Assembly (NCBI RefSeq): GCF_003259695.1
Contig: NZ_PZJH01000002.1
Span: forward strand, 62,001-126,000
Length of the DNA: 64,000 bases
Origin: Macrococcus epidermidis
GTDB taxonomy: Bacteria > Bacillota > Bacilli > Staphylococcales > Staphylococcaceae
Reading direction: 5' to 3'
Shown: piece after piece, positions 34,713-43,325 of the stretch
Position numbering within the stretch: the first letter of the stretch is position 1
Layout: every line of letters starts with the position of its first letter
Notes under the pieces: model-generated
Database searches by the model: none
What the model was told of the DNA's origin: nothing
Seen by the model: only the letters and a program-made list of their open reading frames with translations
Position numbers and translations under genes: made by a program

Positions 34713-36780
34713 AGAAGAAACATATCGTCTGGAAGGTTTAAGCTGTACAAATTGTGCTTCTAAATTTGTGAAAAATATTGAAGCGATTCCAGGCGTAGAT
34801 ACAGTGGATTTAAATTTCGGGGCGGCGAAATTGAATGTTACAGGTGACGTCACTGTCGAACAGTTAGAAGCAGCGGGGAAATTTGATCATATTAAAGTAC
34901 GTCCGGCAAATGTAAAGCGCACAAAGAAAGTTCCGTTTTACAAGAATAAAGCGCATTTACCGTTTGCCATCGCTTTGATTCTGTTTCTTGCGGGTTTAAT
35001 CACAAGTTATAATGTTGGTGAAGATAGTCTGTATACGAAAGTGATCTTTATCGCAGCGATTGCAATCGGTGGTTATTCATTATTTATTGAAGGTTTAAAA
35101 CAACTGTTTAAATTAAACTTTGATATGAACGTCTTAATGACCGTTGCAATTATTGGTGCAATGTTAATAGGTGAAGTACAGGAAGGTGCCATGGTCGTCC
35201 TGTTATTTGCAATAAGTGAAGCGCTTGAAGGATACGCGATGGAGAAATCGCGTGACAGCATTCAGAGTCTGATTGATCTCACACCTGAAGTGGCATTAAA
35301 GCGAATTGGTAATGAATATGCAGAAGTTGCTGTAGAAGATTTAAGCATTGGTGACGTCGTGCGCATACTGCCTGGTAAGAAAGTACCGATTGATGGTGTT
35401 GTAATAAATGGTCAGAGCAATGTCAATCAGGCAAGTATTACAGGAGAAAGTATCCCTGTATCCAAAAGTAAAGCTGATGAAGTTTATTCAGGGACACTGA
35501 ATGAATCTGGACAGTTAGAAGTGCGAGTTACTAAACGCAGCCATGAAACTAAGCTTGCGAAGATGATTCATCTTGTGGAAGAAGCGCAAAGTGAGAAAGC
35601 ACCGACACAGAAATTTGTAGATAAGTTTGCGAAATACTATACACCACTCATTATGTTAATTGCGTTGCTTGTAATCGTAATCCCACCATTATTTGGTGGC
35701 GACTTCAAACATTATCTTTACCAAGGTTTATCGGTACTCGTTGTAGGTTGTCCGTGTGCGCTTGTTGTCTCAACACCGGTTGCGATCGTTACCGCAATTG
35801 GTAGTGCTGCACGTCGTGGTATTTTAATAAAAGGTGGTATTCATTTAGAGAACGCAGGTCATATCGATACGATAGCTTTTGATAAGACAGGTACATTAAC
35901 TAAAGGAGAGCCTGTTGTTGTAGAACGTGTTGATTTCACAGCACTAACGCAAGACGAAAAAAATGTTATCTACACCCTTGAAAAAGATGCCGGACATCCA
36001 TTAAGCAAAGCAATCGTGAACAGTCTAACGGATTGTGAAACAGTCGACTTAACAGATTATGAAGTCGTTACCGCTAAAGGGGTACAAGGTATTTATAAAG
36101 ATAAAAAATATCGTATCGGACAACAGAAATTCTTTAATGTAAATGATTCTGATGCACAGAAACTTGCTGAAACAAATAGAAGCGGCGCAACAAAAGTATT
36201 GTTCGGTACAGAAGATCGTATAATCGCTGTCTTCTTTATTCAGGATACACTTCGCGATGAATCAATAGATGTCGTGCGCATGTTGAACAAAGAACGAATA
36301 GAGACACTGATGCTCACTGGTGATAATAAAGCAGTAGCCGATGCAATTGGAAATACGTTATCCATCACACGTGTGCATTCAGAGTTGTTACCTGAAGATA
36401 AGTTGAAATTAATTAAAGACTATCAACAAAAGGGAAGTCACATTGCAATGGTTGGAGATGGTGTCAATGATGCACCGGCACTCGCTCAGGCAGACGTAGG
36501 ATTTTCAATGGGTGGTGCAGCAACTGATACTGCGATAGAGACAGCTGATATTACATTTATGAAAGATGATTTAAGTGATTTACCGAAAGTGATTCGCCTC
36601 AGCAAGCGTACATTAAATATTATCAAACAGAATATCGGATTTGCGTTAGGACTTAAATTAATCGCGATATTACTCGTTATCCCAGGCTGGTTAACGTTAT
36701 GGATTGCGATATTTGCTGATATGGGTGCTACATTACTTGTGACTTTAAACAGCTTAAGATTACTAAGACATAAAGAATAG
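34705..36780 (+). CDS. cadA: Heavy-metal-exporting P1B-ATPase CadA
   Basis: 691 residues from the ATG after GGGGGTG. Order: one HMA domain with GLSCTNCASKF (residues about 9-70), two helices, actuator TGES, the membrane metal site CPCALVVSTP, phosphorylation site DKTGTLTKGE, the HP motif GHPLSKA, and the hinge GDGVNDAPALAQADVG. It exports Cd2+, Zn2+ or Pb2+ from the cytoplasm using ATP. Same order and coupling as the plasmid cadCA operon, but chromosomal here with no mobile element nearby. Confidence 0.94.
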   Translation: MSKEETYRLEGLSCTNCASKFVKNIEAIPGVDTVDLNFGAAKLNVTGDVTVEQLEAAGKFDHIKVRPANVKRTKKVPFYKNKAHLPFAIALILFLAGLITSYNVGEDSLYTKVIFIAAIAIGGYSLFIEGLKQLFKLNFDMNVLMTVAIIGAMLIGEVQEGAMVVLLFAISEALEGYAMEKSRDSIQSLIDLTPEVALKRIGNEYAEVAVEDLSIGDVVRILPGKKVPIDGVVINGQSNVNQASITGESIPVSKSKADEVYSGTLNESGQLEVRVTKRSHETKLAKMIHLVEEAQSEKAPTQKFVDKFAKYYTPLIMLIALLVIVIPPLFGGDFKHYLYQGLSVLVVGCPCALVVSTPVAIVTAIGSAARRGILIKGGIHLENAGHIDTIAFDKTGTLTKGEPVVVERVDFTALTQDEKNVIYTLEKDAGHPLSKAIVNSLTDCETVDLTDYEVVTAKGVQGIYKDKKYRIGQQKFFNVNDSDAQKLAETNRSGATKVLFGTEDRIIAVFFIQDTLRDESIDVVRMLNKERIETLMLTGDNKAVADAIGNTLSITRVHSELLPEDKLKLIKDYQQKGSHIAMVGDGVNDAPALAQADVGFSMGGAATDTAIETADITFMKDDLSDLPKVIRLSKRTLNIIKQNIGFALGLKLIAILLVIPGWLTLWIAIFADMGATLLVTLNSLRLLRHKE

Positions 36781-36791
36781 CTGATTATCAT

Positions 36792-36820
36792 TTGCTTACA
36801 ACGTCACTTATCATTATAAT
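36792..36820 (+). promoter_or_regulatory. Promoter of the leader ORF-yidC2 operon
   Basis: TTGCTT (36792-36797), a 17-base spacer and a perfect TATAAT (36815-36820). The transcript should start near 36827, about 20 bases before the leader ORF. Confidence 0.75.
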
Positions 36821-36846
36821 AAGTTTACTAATAGAAGGAGGTGGCT

Positions 36847-37119
36847 ATGTTGGAACTGTTACTCAGTTTATTGAGTGAAGCATTATTGCTCAAATATATT
36901 ACATTTCGTTTGTTGTATCTGGTACCATACATTGCCGCCTTCTTATTCGTATTATTACATTTAAAGCTTCAGTTACAAGTGGGTCAGAAATGGTCTTTAA
37001 CTGAATGTGTTGGGAATGTTTTGGAACAAACAATTATTATTTTCTCACCTGTACTGAGATGGCGTATTAAGTGTTTATCTAAGATGAGCGATGAAATAGA
37101 GGCCGTTCCTATATATTAA
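36847..37119 (+). CDS. MifM-like membrane-insertion monitor (putative arrest peptide)
   Basis: 90 residues from the ATG after GAAGGAGG. A hydrophobic N-terminal region (about 4-38) forms one or two membrane segments, followed by a polar linker and a C-terminal part, SPVLRWRIKCLSKMSDEIEA, ending VPIY. Its last codons and stop lie in the 5' arm of a hairpin that covers the ribosome site of the yidC paralogue downstream. Position, size (MifM is 95 residues), topology and an Arg/Ile/Met then acidic C-terminus parallel Bacillus subtilis MifM, whose ribosome stalls unless it is inserted by YidC. The function here is inferred; MifM residues were compared from memory. Confidence 0.6.
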   Translation: MLELLLSLLSEALLLKYITFRLLYLVPYIAAFLFVLLHLKLQLQVGQKWSLTECVGNVLEQTIIIFSPVLRWRIKCLSKMSDEIEAVPIY

Positions 37120-37141
37120 TCAAACATTAATATATAGGAGG
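37108..37141 (+). promoter_or_regulatory. Translational-control hairpin over the yidC2 ribosome site
   Basis: Perfect 13-base arms CCTATATATTAAT / ATTAATATATAGG with a CAAAC loop. The 5' arm contains the leader ORF stop codon (37117-37119). The 3' arm runs into AGGAGG (37136-37141), the Shine-Dalgarno of the next gene. A ribosome paused near the end of the leader would open it. Confidence 0.75.
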
Positions 37142-37149
37142 AGAAATAT

Positions 37150-37881
37150 TTGAAAAGATTTTTTAGTGTACTTATCGTATTAACATTGATATTAAGTGGT
37201 TGCGGGGCACAAGATGACGGTTTGTTTCATAACGGCATCGTCCAACCATTTACGGATTTAATTACTTTCTTTGCTGGTTTCTTTGCTGGCAGTTACGGTA
37301 TGGGAATCGTACTAGTAACGTTATGTGTACGCTTTATGATGATGCCGATGATGCTGAGCACTGTTAAACAACAAAAGAAGATGCAGGCAAATATGAAAGT
37401 TGCCGGTCCAAAAATAAAAGAGATACAAGATAAGATGAAACTAGCAAAAGACCCGGAAGAAAAGAGCGTATTATCGCAGGAACTTATGAAAATATACGGT
37501 GAACATAATATTAACCCAATGAACATGGGTTGCTTACCAATTATCGTTCAGATGCCGATATTGACCGGTTTATACTTTGCGATCATACACAGTAAATCAA
37601 TTGCAGCACAAAGCTTTCTCTGGTTTAACCTTGGTACGCCTGATCTGTTGATGATGCTCATTGCAGGTGGACTATATTTTCTCCAGTCATGGATTTCTAT
37701 ACAATACATGCCTGAAGAAAGCCGCAAACAGATGTGGCCGATGGCGATAATGAGTCCATTGATGATTATATTTATCAGTTTCCACTCGCCAGCAGCGTTA
37801 CCGCTTTACTGGTCGGTTGGCGCAATTGTGTTAATCTTCCAGCAATTTATTTCTAATAAACTATTTAGTGATATTAAATAA
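37150..37881 (+). CDS. Membrane protein insertase YidC2/OxaA paralogue
   Basis: 243 residues from a TTG after GGAGGAG. Lipoprotein signal with Cys18 in LILSGCGAQ, then five helices. The conserved hydrophilic-groove Arg is in TLCVRFMMMPMM; a cytoplasmic hairpin (KQQKKMQANMKVAGPKIKEI, to about 120) follows, then NPMNMGCLPIIVQMPILTGLYFAI. Inserts membrane proteins with or without Sec. It is shorter than the usual 255-290 residues at the C-terminus. The leader ORF and hairpin suggest it is a conditionally made second YidC (inferred; a first copy is not in this window). Confidence 0.88.
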   Translation: MKRFFSVLIVLTLILSGCGAQDDGLFHNGIVQPFTDLITFFAGFFAGSYGMGIVLVTLCVRFMMMPMMLSTVKQQKKMQANMKVAGPKIKEIQDKMKLAKDPEEKSVLSQELMKIYGEHNINPMNMGCLPIIVQMPILTGLYFAIIHSKSIAAQSFLWFNLGTPDLLMMLIAGGLYFLQSWISIQYMPEESRKQMWPMAIMSPLMIIFISFHSPAALPLYWSVGAIVLIFQQFISNKLFSDIK

Positions 37882-37886
37882 AGCAT

Positions 37887-37965
37887 CCCTCACCTTAAAA
37901 CTGTAAAAAGGCCGCGCCTACGTTATAATGTAAGTAAAGCAGACAGTTGAAGGTGAGGGGTTTTT
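37887..37965 (+). terminator. yidC2 terminator straddling the cyclase promoter
   Basis: CCCTCACCTT (37887-37896) pairs with AAGGTGAGGG (37950-37959), extended by ACTGT/ACAGT, then TTTTT. The loop holds the next promoter, so a read-through RNA would fold into a terminator that also hides the cyclase ribosome site. Confidence 0.65.
37901..37929 (+). promoter_or_regulatory. Promoter of the cyclase-monooxygenase genes
   Basis: A perfect TATAAT at 37924-37929 with a weak CTGTAA -35 seventeen bases upstream. RNA from here would lack the left arm of the surrounding hairpin and leave GAAGGTGAGG free for translation. Confidence 0.6.
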
Positions 37966-38580
37966 ATGTGGATTGATATTTCTCAGACATTAAAGCAAGG
38001 TATTGCAACATGGCCAGGGGATCAGCCTTATGTGTATCAGATGGATAGTCAGTTAGAAGGTCAAACTGGTGCCAATGTAGGCAGTATTAAAATGAGCTTA
38101 CATACTGGTACACATTTAGATGCACCTTTTCACTATGACCATGAAGGCGTAACGATTGATGAGATTGATATTAATCGCTTAATCGGTGAAGCGCAGGTGA
38201 TCGAGTTAATCGATGAGGAAATTGTTACTCAGAAATTATTAGAGGACCTTGTGATTGATAAGCCAATTGTATTGTTTAAATCAGTATACAGTAAAGATCA
38301 AAGTGTATTTTTGGGAGACTTCATGACCTTTGAAAGTGCTGCCATACATTATCTGGGACACCTTGGTGTTGAAGTGATTGGCACGGATATGCCTAGTATA
38401 GATACAGTAGATAATGAAACCCTCGATGCACACAAAGCATGTTTAGAAAATCAAATATTGATTATAGAAAATTTAGAATTAAATAAAGTGAGAGTAGGGT
38501 ATTATGATTTTATTGGGTTGCCACTAAAGATAGAAGCTGATGCCAGTCCAATTCGTGCAGTTGTAAAAAAGAAATTATAA
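37966..38580 (+). CDS. Cyclase-family hydrolase (KynB-like)
   Basis: 204 residues. The metal-binding signature HTGTHLDAPFHY is at residues 46-57, and the N-terminal DISQTLKQGIATWPGDQP is typical of the family. Relatives include kynurenine formamidase KynB and other manganese or zinc amide hydrolases. No other kynurenine pathway gene is next to it, so the substrate is open. It is followed by an FAD monooxygenase 15 bases downstream, and kynurenine formamidase and monooxygenase act in sequence in that pathway, a tentative link. Confidence 0.87.
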   Translation: MWIDISQTLKQGIATWPGDQPYVYQMDSQLEGQTGANVGSIKMSLHTGTHLDAPFHYDHEGVTIDEIDINRLIGEAQVIELIDEEIVTQKLLEDLVIDKPIVLFKSVYSKDQSVFLGDFMTFESAAIHYLGHLGVEVIGTDMPSIDTVDNETLDAHKACLENQILIIENLELNKVRVGYYDFIGLPLKIEADASPIRAVVKKKL

Positions 38581-38595
38581 GATGAGGTGAGTTAC

Positions 38596-39711
38596 ATGCG
38601 CATAGGTATTATCGGAGCAGGTATTGGCGGTTTAACAGCTGCGATTGCTCTAAAGTCTGCCGGGCATGAGGTAGACATATTAGAAAAGCGCCATGTATTG
38701 AAACAGCTCGGTGTCGGTTTAGGTGTTGGCGGTAATGCTATACGTGCTTTGAAACAGTATGGAATAGACAAAGATATACGTGCAGCGGGAAACCCGTTAA
38801 TTGAATGCCAGTTTAGAACAGATAAAGATGAGTTATTAAATACACTGATATTATCATTATCAGAAGAAGAAAATATAACGATTCAGCGTGAGCAACTCCA
38901 TGCTATTTTATTGGAGCATAATGACGCCGATATCCATTTAATAAAAGATGTTGTACATATTAAAGACTTTAATCATCCAACTTTAATATTACAAGATGGT
39001 GCCAAATATCAGTATGATTTAATTGTCGCAGCTGATGGCGTACATTCTAACATTAGACGACAGATGTTTAAAGATAGTGAAGCAATCTATCAAGGTTACA
39101 CGTGTTTTAGAGGAACGAGTAAAGATGTAGCTGTTGATCATAAAGTTGCGCTTGAGTACTGGGGAGAAACAGGTAGGTTTGGTATCGTACCACTGAAAGA
39201 TAATCAGGTGTACTGGTTCTGCTGTATGAATGCCGAAGAAAGAGATACAGAATTTAGAAATTATAATAAGAAGAAACTGTTGCAATACTTTAAAGCATTT
39301 CCTGATGCTGTGTTAGAAACGCTTGAAAAGACTGTCGGAGACCCTATTCAACATGATATTTATGATATCAATCCATTGAAGACATTTTATAAAGGCCGCG
39401 TCGTATTGTTAGGGGATGCAGCACATGCAACAACACCTAACATGGGACAAGGCGCATCACTCGCTATGGAAGATGCAGTGTGTCTAGCGAACCAACTCAA
39501 AAAGTATCCGATTGATGAAGCATTAAAAGCATATGATAAATTAAGTGTAAATCACACGAAAAAGGTGATTTTAAGATCACGTCAAATCGGTAAATCAGCA
39601 CAACTTGAAAATAAAACACTTATTAAAGCAAGAAACAAAGCGTTAAAATTAGTACCATTATCATTTTTAGAAAAACAAACTTTCTTCTTAAGTCATCGTC
39701 ATATCAATTAA
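38596..39711 (+). CDS. FAD-dependent monooxygenase
   Basis: 371 residues from the ATG after GAGGTGAG. Rossmann motif GAGIGGLTAAIAL at the N-terminus, DG motif LIVAADGVHS and the FAD ribityl motif LLGDAAHATTPNMGQGA near residue 280. This is the p-hydroxybenzoate-hydroxylase fold (class A flavin monooxygenases) acting on aromatic or similar ring compounds with NAD(P)H and O2. Probably co-transcribed with the cyclase gene. The substrate is unknown. Confidence 0.87.
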   Translation: MRIGIIGAGIGGLTAAIALKSAGHEVDILEKRHVLKQLGVGLGVGGNAIRALKQYGIDKDIRAAGNPLIECQFRTDKDELLNTLILSLSEEENITIQREQLHAILLEHNDADIHLIKDVVHIKDFNHPTLILQDGAKYQYDLIVAADGVHSNIRRQMFKDSEAIYQGYTCFRGTSKDVAVDHKVALEYWGETGRFGIVPLKDNQVYWFCCMNAEERDTEFRNYNKKKLLQYFKAFPDAVLETLEKTVGDPIQHDIYDINPLKTFYKGRVVLLGDAAHATTPNMGQGASLAMEDAVCLANQLKKYPIDEALKAYDKLSVNHTKKVILRSRQIGKSAQLENKTLIKARNKALKLVPLSFLEKQTFFLSHRHIN

Positions 39712-39720
39712 TACAAAATA

Positions 39721-39746
39721 AAAAAGCTCATCATGAGCTTTTTTAT
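39721..39746. terminator. Bidirectional terminator
   Basis: AAAAAGCTCA-TC-ATGAGCTTTTTT, between the convergent monooxygenase and the gene at 39743. Confidence 0.8.
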
Positions 39747-40177
39747 TTAAGTCTAGTTACTTTTAAATTTTGAATTTCCTGATCAAGATTGTTATCAAGC
39801 ACTTCAAAGAAAGTCATTAAGAAACGAATTTTACCACGTAACTCATATTCATTGAAGATAAGTGGCATCACATCGTTAGGATGTACTGGATTTTGTTCGA
39901 TTGCATAATCAATGTTATCGAAATAATTTGCTACATCAAAGAAATTTAATGTATGACCTTTTTCTTTAAATAGCTCATAATCACCAATCTGGTCTTTGTG
40001 TTGATCTAAGCCTTCATGATATGCATAAGCGATTTGAAGTAAATTATATTTGATACTTTTAAACTTTGATCCGAAATTATAGTTAAATTGTGACGCGCTT
40101 AATTTTTTAATTTGGCTGAGTAATTCATCTCTTGAAGATTTTACTTCTGTATAAATTTGATTATTATTGTTATTCAT
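39743..40177 (-). CDS. Uncharacterised cytoplasmic protein
   Basis: 144 residues from the ATG six bases after GAGGTG. An Asn-rich start (MNNNNNQ) followed by predicted helices, with no membrane segment. Composition is charged and soluble. No family recognised. It stands alone, divergent from the membrane protein-helD operon. Confidence 0.65.
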   Translation of the reverse strand: MNNNNNQIYTEVKSSRDELLSQIKKLSASQFNYNFGSKFKSIKYNLLQIAYAYHEGLDQHKDQIGDYELFKEKGHTLNFFDVANYFDNIDYAIEQNPVHPNDVMPLIFNEYELRGKIRFLMTFFEVLDNNLDQEIQNLKVTRLK

Positions 40178-40249
40178 TCGGTTCACCTCACAGTTTGATA
40201 GTTACTTATACCCTGAAAGCATATATTTATGACATAAAAAGGAGAAACA

Positions 40250-40759
40250 ATGCAAAATTCATTGATCAAAGAATTAAAAAGTTTATACACCGGTGAAGGC
40301 TTTTCAAGTGTAATGTTCTTTCTTATCTGGATGTACTGTTGTTTCAATCATGAATATCAGGAAATGGCATGTAGCCTCCATATTGCTGTTCCGCTCATAA
40401 CGTTATGTTTTATTCTTGCTATTGGTGCGTACTTCTGGAAACTGATGCATGACGTAGTAAAGAAGCGTGGTAAGATGCATATGACGATTAAACAGCAGCA
40501 TTTGTTCATATTATTTAAGCGTGTATCTATTGTACTCATCATGATTTGTAGTATGCTATTTATCTATGCATTGATGACAAGTGAGCGATATTTAATGGTA
40601 AGTACTTTTTTACTTTGCTTTGCGATCGTTGAATATATCAATTATTTTCATATACGATTATCCTATTTGACACCGCGAGAATTTGCTGCGCTACTTAAAC
40701 ATAGAAGGTTGAGACGATCACACTTGAATCGTATCATGCATGAGGAGGTTATAGATTGA
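40250..40759 (+). CDS. Membrane protein upstream of helD
   Basis: 169 residues, AAAAGGAG upstream. Four helices (about 18-34, 43-62, 87-107, 112-130) and a basic C-terminal tail (HRRLRRSHLNRIMHEE). Its stop overlaps the helD start by four bases, indicating coupling. No family recognised. Confidence 0.68.
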   Translation: MQNSLIKELKSLYTGEGFSSVMFFLIWMYCCFNHEYQEMACSLHIAVPLITLCFILAIGAYFWKLMHDVVKKRGKMHMTIKQQHLFILFKRVSIVLIMICSMLFIYALMTSERYLMVSTFLLCFAIVEYINYFHIRLSYLTPREFAALLKHRRLRRSHLNRIMHEEVID

Positions 40760-42828
40760 ACTTAAAACAAATTGAAACGAAACATTTAACAGCAGTGCAT
40801 GCTTTGATTGATATTATACAGAATAAATTAACCGGAGAGCTCACACAATCTACGAGTGAACTCATCGAAGAACGCCGCTTTGCGTTTGAAGAGCTTGGTA
40901 CAGAAATTTCTGATGATGCACAGATAGAATATTCACAAGTACTACCTTCTTTAAAATTACAGGAAGAAATTCAGGTTAACCGAAACAAGATTACCGAGCA
41001 GATTAATAAGATGAAAGACCGTCCTTATTTTGGTGCTGTTACATTAAAAGATGATGCGCATGAAACAGAAAAGTTTTATATTGGATTAAATAGTCTGAAG
41101 GACCCTTCAACAGGAGATCTCATTATCTATGACTGGAGAACACCAATTGCCAGTACTTATTATGAGAACCAACTTGGGGAAGTAAGCTATAATGTACCGA
41201 CTGTCGGTACACAAGTCGTAGATGTATTGTCACGCATTCAGATTGTAATTGAACATGAGCGCCTGTTAGATGTCTTCGATTCAGAAATATATATTGGTGA
41301 TGACGCTTTGCAACATCTACTCGTTGATAGTGCAAAAGACAAGATGAAGTCTATCGTTACAACGATTCAGCAGGATCAGAATGCAATTATTCGTATGACT
41401 TCCAACCACGATATTTTAGTATTAGGACCCCCGGGATCTGGTAAAACTTCGATTGCAATGCAGCGTATTGCTTACCTTCTATATTTACATAGAAATAAAA
41501 TGACAGCAGAACATATGCTGTTTATTACACCAAATGAGATGTTCGGTGATTATATATCTGATGTATTACCGGAGTTAGGAGAAGCACCGATTAATGCGAC
41601 GAGCTTTTTCAGGTTAAAAGATAAAATGAATCGTCGTCACTTTCATGTCGAATCGTTATTTCAAAATATCGAGCGCATGCGTCATGCAGATGATTACGCA
41701 CGAGCGTTATTTAAAATTAAAAATAGCAAGTTACTGTTACAAAAGATGGATCAAAAGATTGCATCGATTGCAGTGAAAAATATTAAATTTAATATATTAA
41801 CGATTGAAGGCACGCCTTTTGTAACGAAAGAGCATCTATCTTATTTATTTTATGATAAATTTGGTGAATCTCCGCTTGATGCACGCCTTAAAAAAATTCA
41901 GGTAGAATTACAGCCGATCTACGAGGAACACTTACAACAAGCGATAAAAGACAGAACGAAAGCATTAAAGAAAGTAACACGATATATCGGTACAGACGAA
42001 GAACTTGAGATACGTGCTAAACGTGAAAAGACAAAACAATATAAAGTGCTGAAACAATATATTAAAGATATACAGTTTATCAATATTGAACGTATTTATC
42101 TCAATATATTAAAGTCGATAGATCAGAACGCATACGAAGCAACACTCAATCAATTTAGAAACAAACAAATGTATTATGAAGATATAGCGCCTTTGCTTTA
42201 TTTATCAATTAAGATAAAGGGATTGCACAGAGAAAGTATGATGCAGCACATCATTATTGATGAGGTGCAGGATTATTCAGTCGTCCAATTAGCAGCAATT
42301 TGTGCGATATATCCCAATGCACGAAAGACGATGCTCGGAGATAGTAATCAAATTGTACATCCTGCAGTGACATTTGAATTACCAGATGACATCAATGTCA
42401 TTCATTTAACAAAATCTTATCGTTCAACAGTTCAAATTACTGAATTTACGAAAGGTTTGATAGGTAATGATGATACAGAGTCTTTAGGTGTTCAGGGAGA
42501 CGATGTAATAGAACTGGATTACGAAGCGTTTGTTAATACTGTAGAAGCATTGCAATCTGAAAGTGTCGCCATTATCGCACGTGACGTTCAACATGCTAAT
42601 AAGATAGCCCAGACTTTAAAGGGATGTACTTTATTAACACACGATCAATATACATTCACTAAAGGAAAAGTTATCATGCCGAATTACATGGCTAAAGGAT
42701 TTGAATTCTCGCATGTATTTATTGTCGGATTTAATCAATATGATCTGGAGCATGACCAGTTGCTGTTATATACAATCGCCAGTAGAGCGACACGTCATCT
42801 TTATTTAGTAGGTGATATCAATGATTAG
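40756..42828 (+). CDS. helD: RNA polymerase recycling helicase-like ATPase HelD
   Basis: 690 residues from a TTG after GAGGAGG. UvrD/Rep-like superfamily 1 with N-terminal coiled arm (about 1-100), Walker A LVLGPPGSGKTSIA (about residue 222), an inserted helical region (about 290-480), IIIDEVQDYS (motif II), GDSNQIVHP, TKSYRST and a C-terminal motif VI region ending YTIASRATRH. HelD displaces nucleic acid from stalled or post-termination RNA polymerase. It overlaps the DinB-like gene by eight bases. Confidence 0.93.
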   Translation: MNLKQIETKHLTAVHALIDIIQNKLTGELTQSTSELIEERRFAFEELGTEISDDAQIEYSQVLPSLKLQEEIQVNRNKITEQINKMKDRPYFGAVTLKDDAHETEKFYIGLNSLKDPSTGDLIIYDWRTPIASTYYENQLGEVSYNVPTVGTQVVDVLSRIQIVIEHERLLDVFDSEIYIGDDALQHLLVDSAKDKMKSIVTTIQQDQNAIIRMTSNHDILVLGPPGSGKTSIAMQRIAYLLYLHRNKMTAEHMLFITPNEMFGDYISDVLPELGEAPINATSFFRLKDKMNRRHFHVESLFQNIERMRHADDYARALFKIKNSKLLLQKMDQKIASIAVKNIKFNILTIEGTPFVTKEHLSYLFYDKFGESPLDARLKKIQVELQPIYEEHLQQAIKDRTKALKKVTRYIGTDEELEIRAKREKTKQYKVLKQYIKDIQFINIERIYLNILKSIDQNAYEATLNQFRNKQMYYEDIAPLLYLSIKIKGLHRESMMQHIIIDEVQDYSVVQLAAICAIYPNARKTMLGDSNQIVHPAVTFELPDDINVIHLTKSYRSTVQITEFTKGLIGNDDTESLGVQGDDVIELDYEAFVNTVEALQSESVAIIARDVQHANKIAQTLKGCTLLTHDQYTFTKGKVIMPNYMAKGFEFSHVFIVGFNQYDLEHDQLLLYTIASRATRHLYLVGDIND

Positions 42829-43297
42829 TATTATAGAACCGATATTTAAGCAAATTGAATGTCAGGTAGAAAGTATCAAAATGCTTGCAAACAAAGTAGA
42901 TATATTTATGTTAGAACAGGAAATCTATCCGGGTGGTAGAACTTGCTTTGAATTGCTAACACATATTGCATTAATACCTGAAGCTGATCTAATGATCATC
43001 AAAGGTGCAGGGAAGTCTGAAATGGATGATTATTATCATTACTGGCAAAAAGAAGTAACATCAATTGAAGTATTTGAAGCGAGACTCGAACTCAGCATGA
43101 ATATTCTGCTTGATTTTTATAATCAACTGGAAGAAGATGAAATGCTTAATATGAAAATGACCTATTGGCAGACACGTCAAACTTATTTAGACTGGTTGCT
43201 CGTTATTTTGACGCATTTAACGCATCATAGAGCTCAGCTATATAGTGCGATTAAACAATTTGGTGATGATGAAGGATTAAGTAATTTATTTGAATAA
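42821..43297 (+). CDS. DinB/YfiT-like four-helix protein
   Basis: 158 residues from the ATG after TAGGTGAT. Helical throughout with His residues in LLTHIALIP (about 47) and ILTHLTHHRAQLY (about 135-147), the metal triad layout of the DinB superfamily. Members are thiol-dependent transferases or unknown. It is translationally coupled to helD. Confidence 0.78.
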   Translation: MISIIEPIFKQIECQVESIKMLANKVDIFMLEQEIYPGGRTCFELLTHIALIPEADLMIIKGAGKSEMDDYYHYWQKEVTSIEVFEARLELSMNILLDFYNQLEEDEMLNMKMTYWQTRQTYLDWLLVILTHLTHHRAQLYSAIKQFGDDEGLSNLFE

Positions 43298-43299
43298 AA

Positions 43300-43325
43300 A
43301 ACAGCTGACTATTTTGTCAGCTGTT
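43300..43325. terminator. Bidirectional terminator
   Basis: AACAGCTGAC-N6-GTCAGCTGTT, preceded by A-run; overlaps the stop codon of the minus-strand thioredoxin-like gene. Confidence 0.8.

Noticed and set aside
37150-37881. YidC paralogue as a truncated pseudogene
   Set aside because: It is shorter than most YidC proteins but retains the lipobox, groove Arg, five helices and a clean C-terminus, together with elaborate control upstream, so it is treated as functional.
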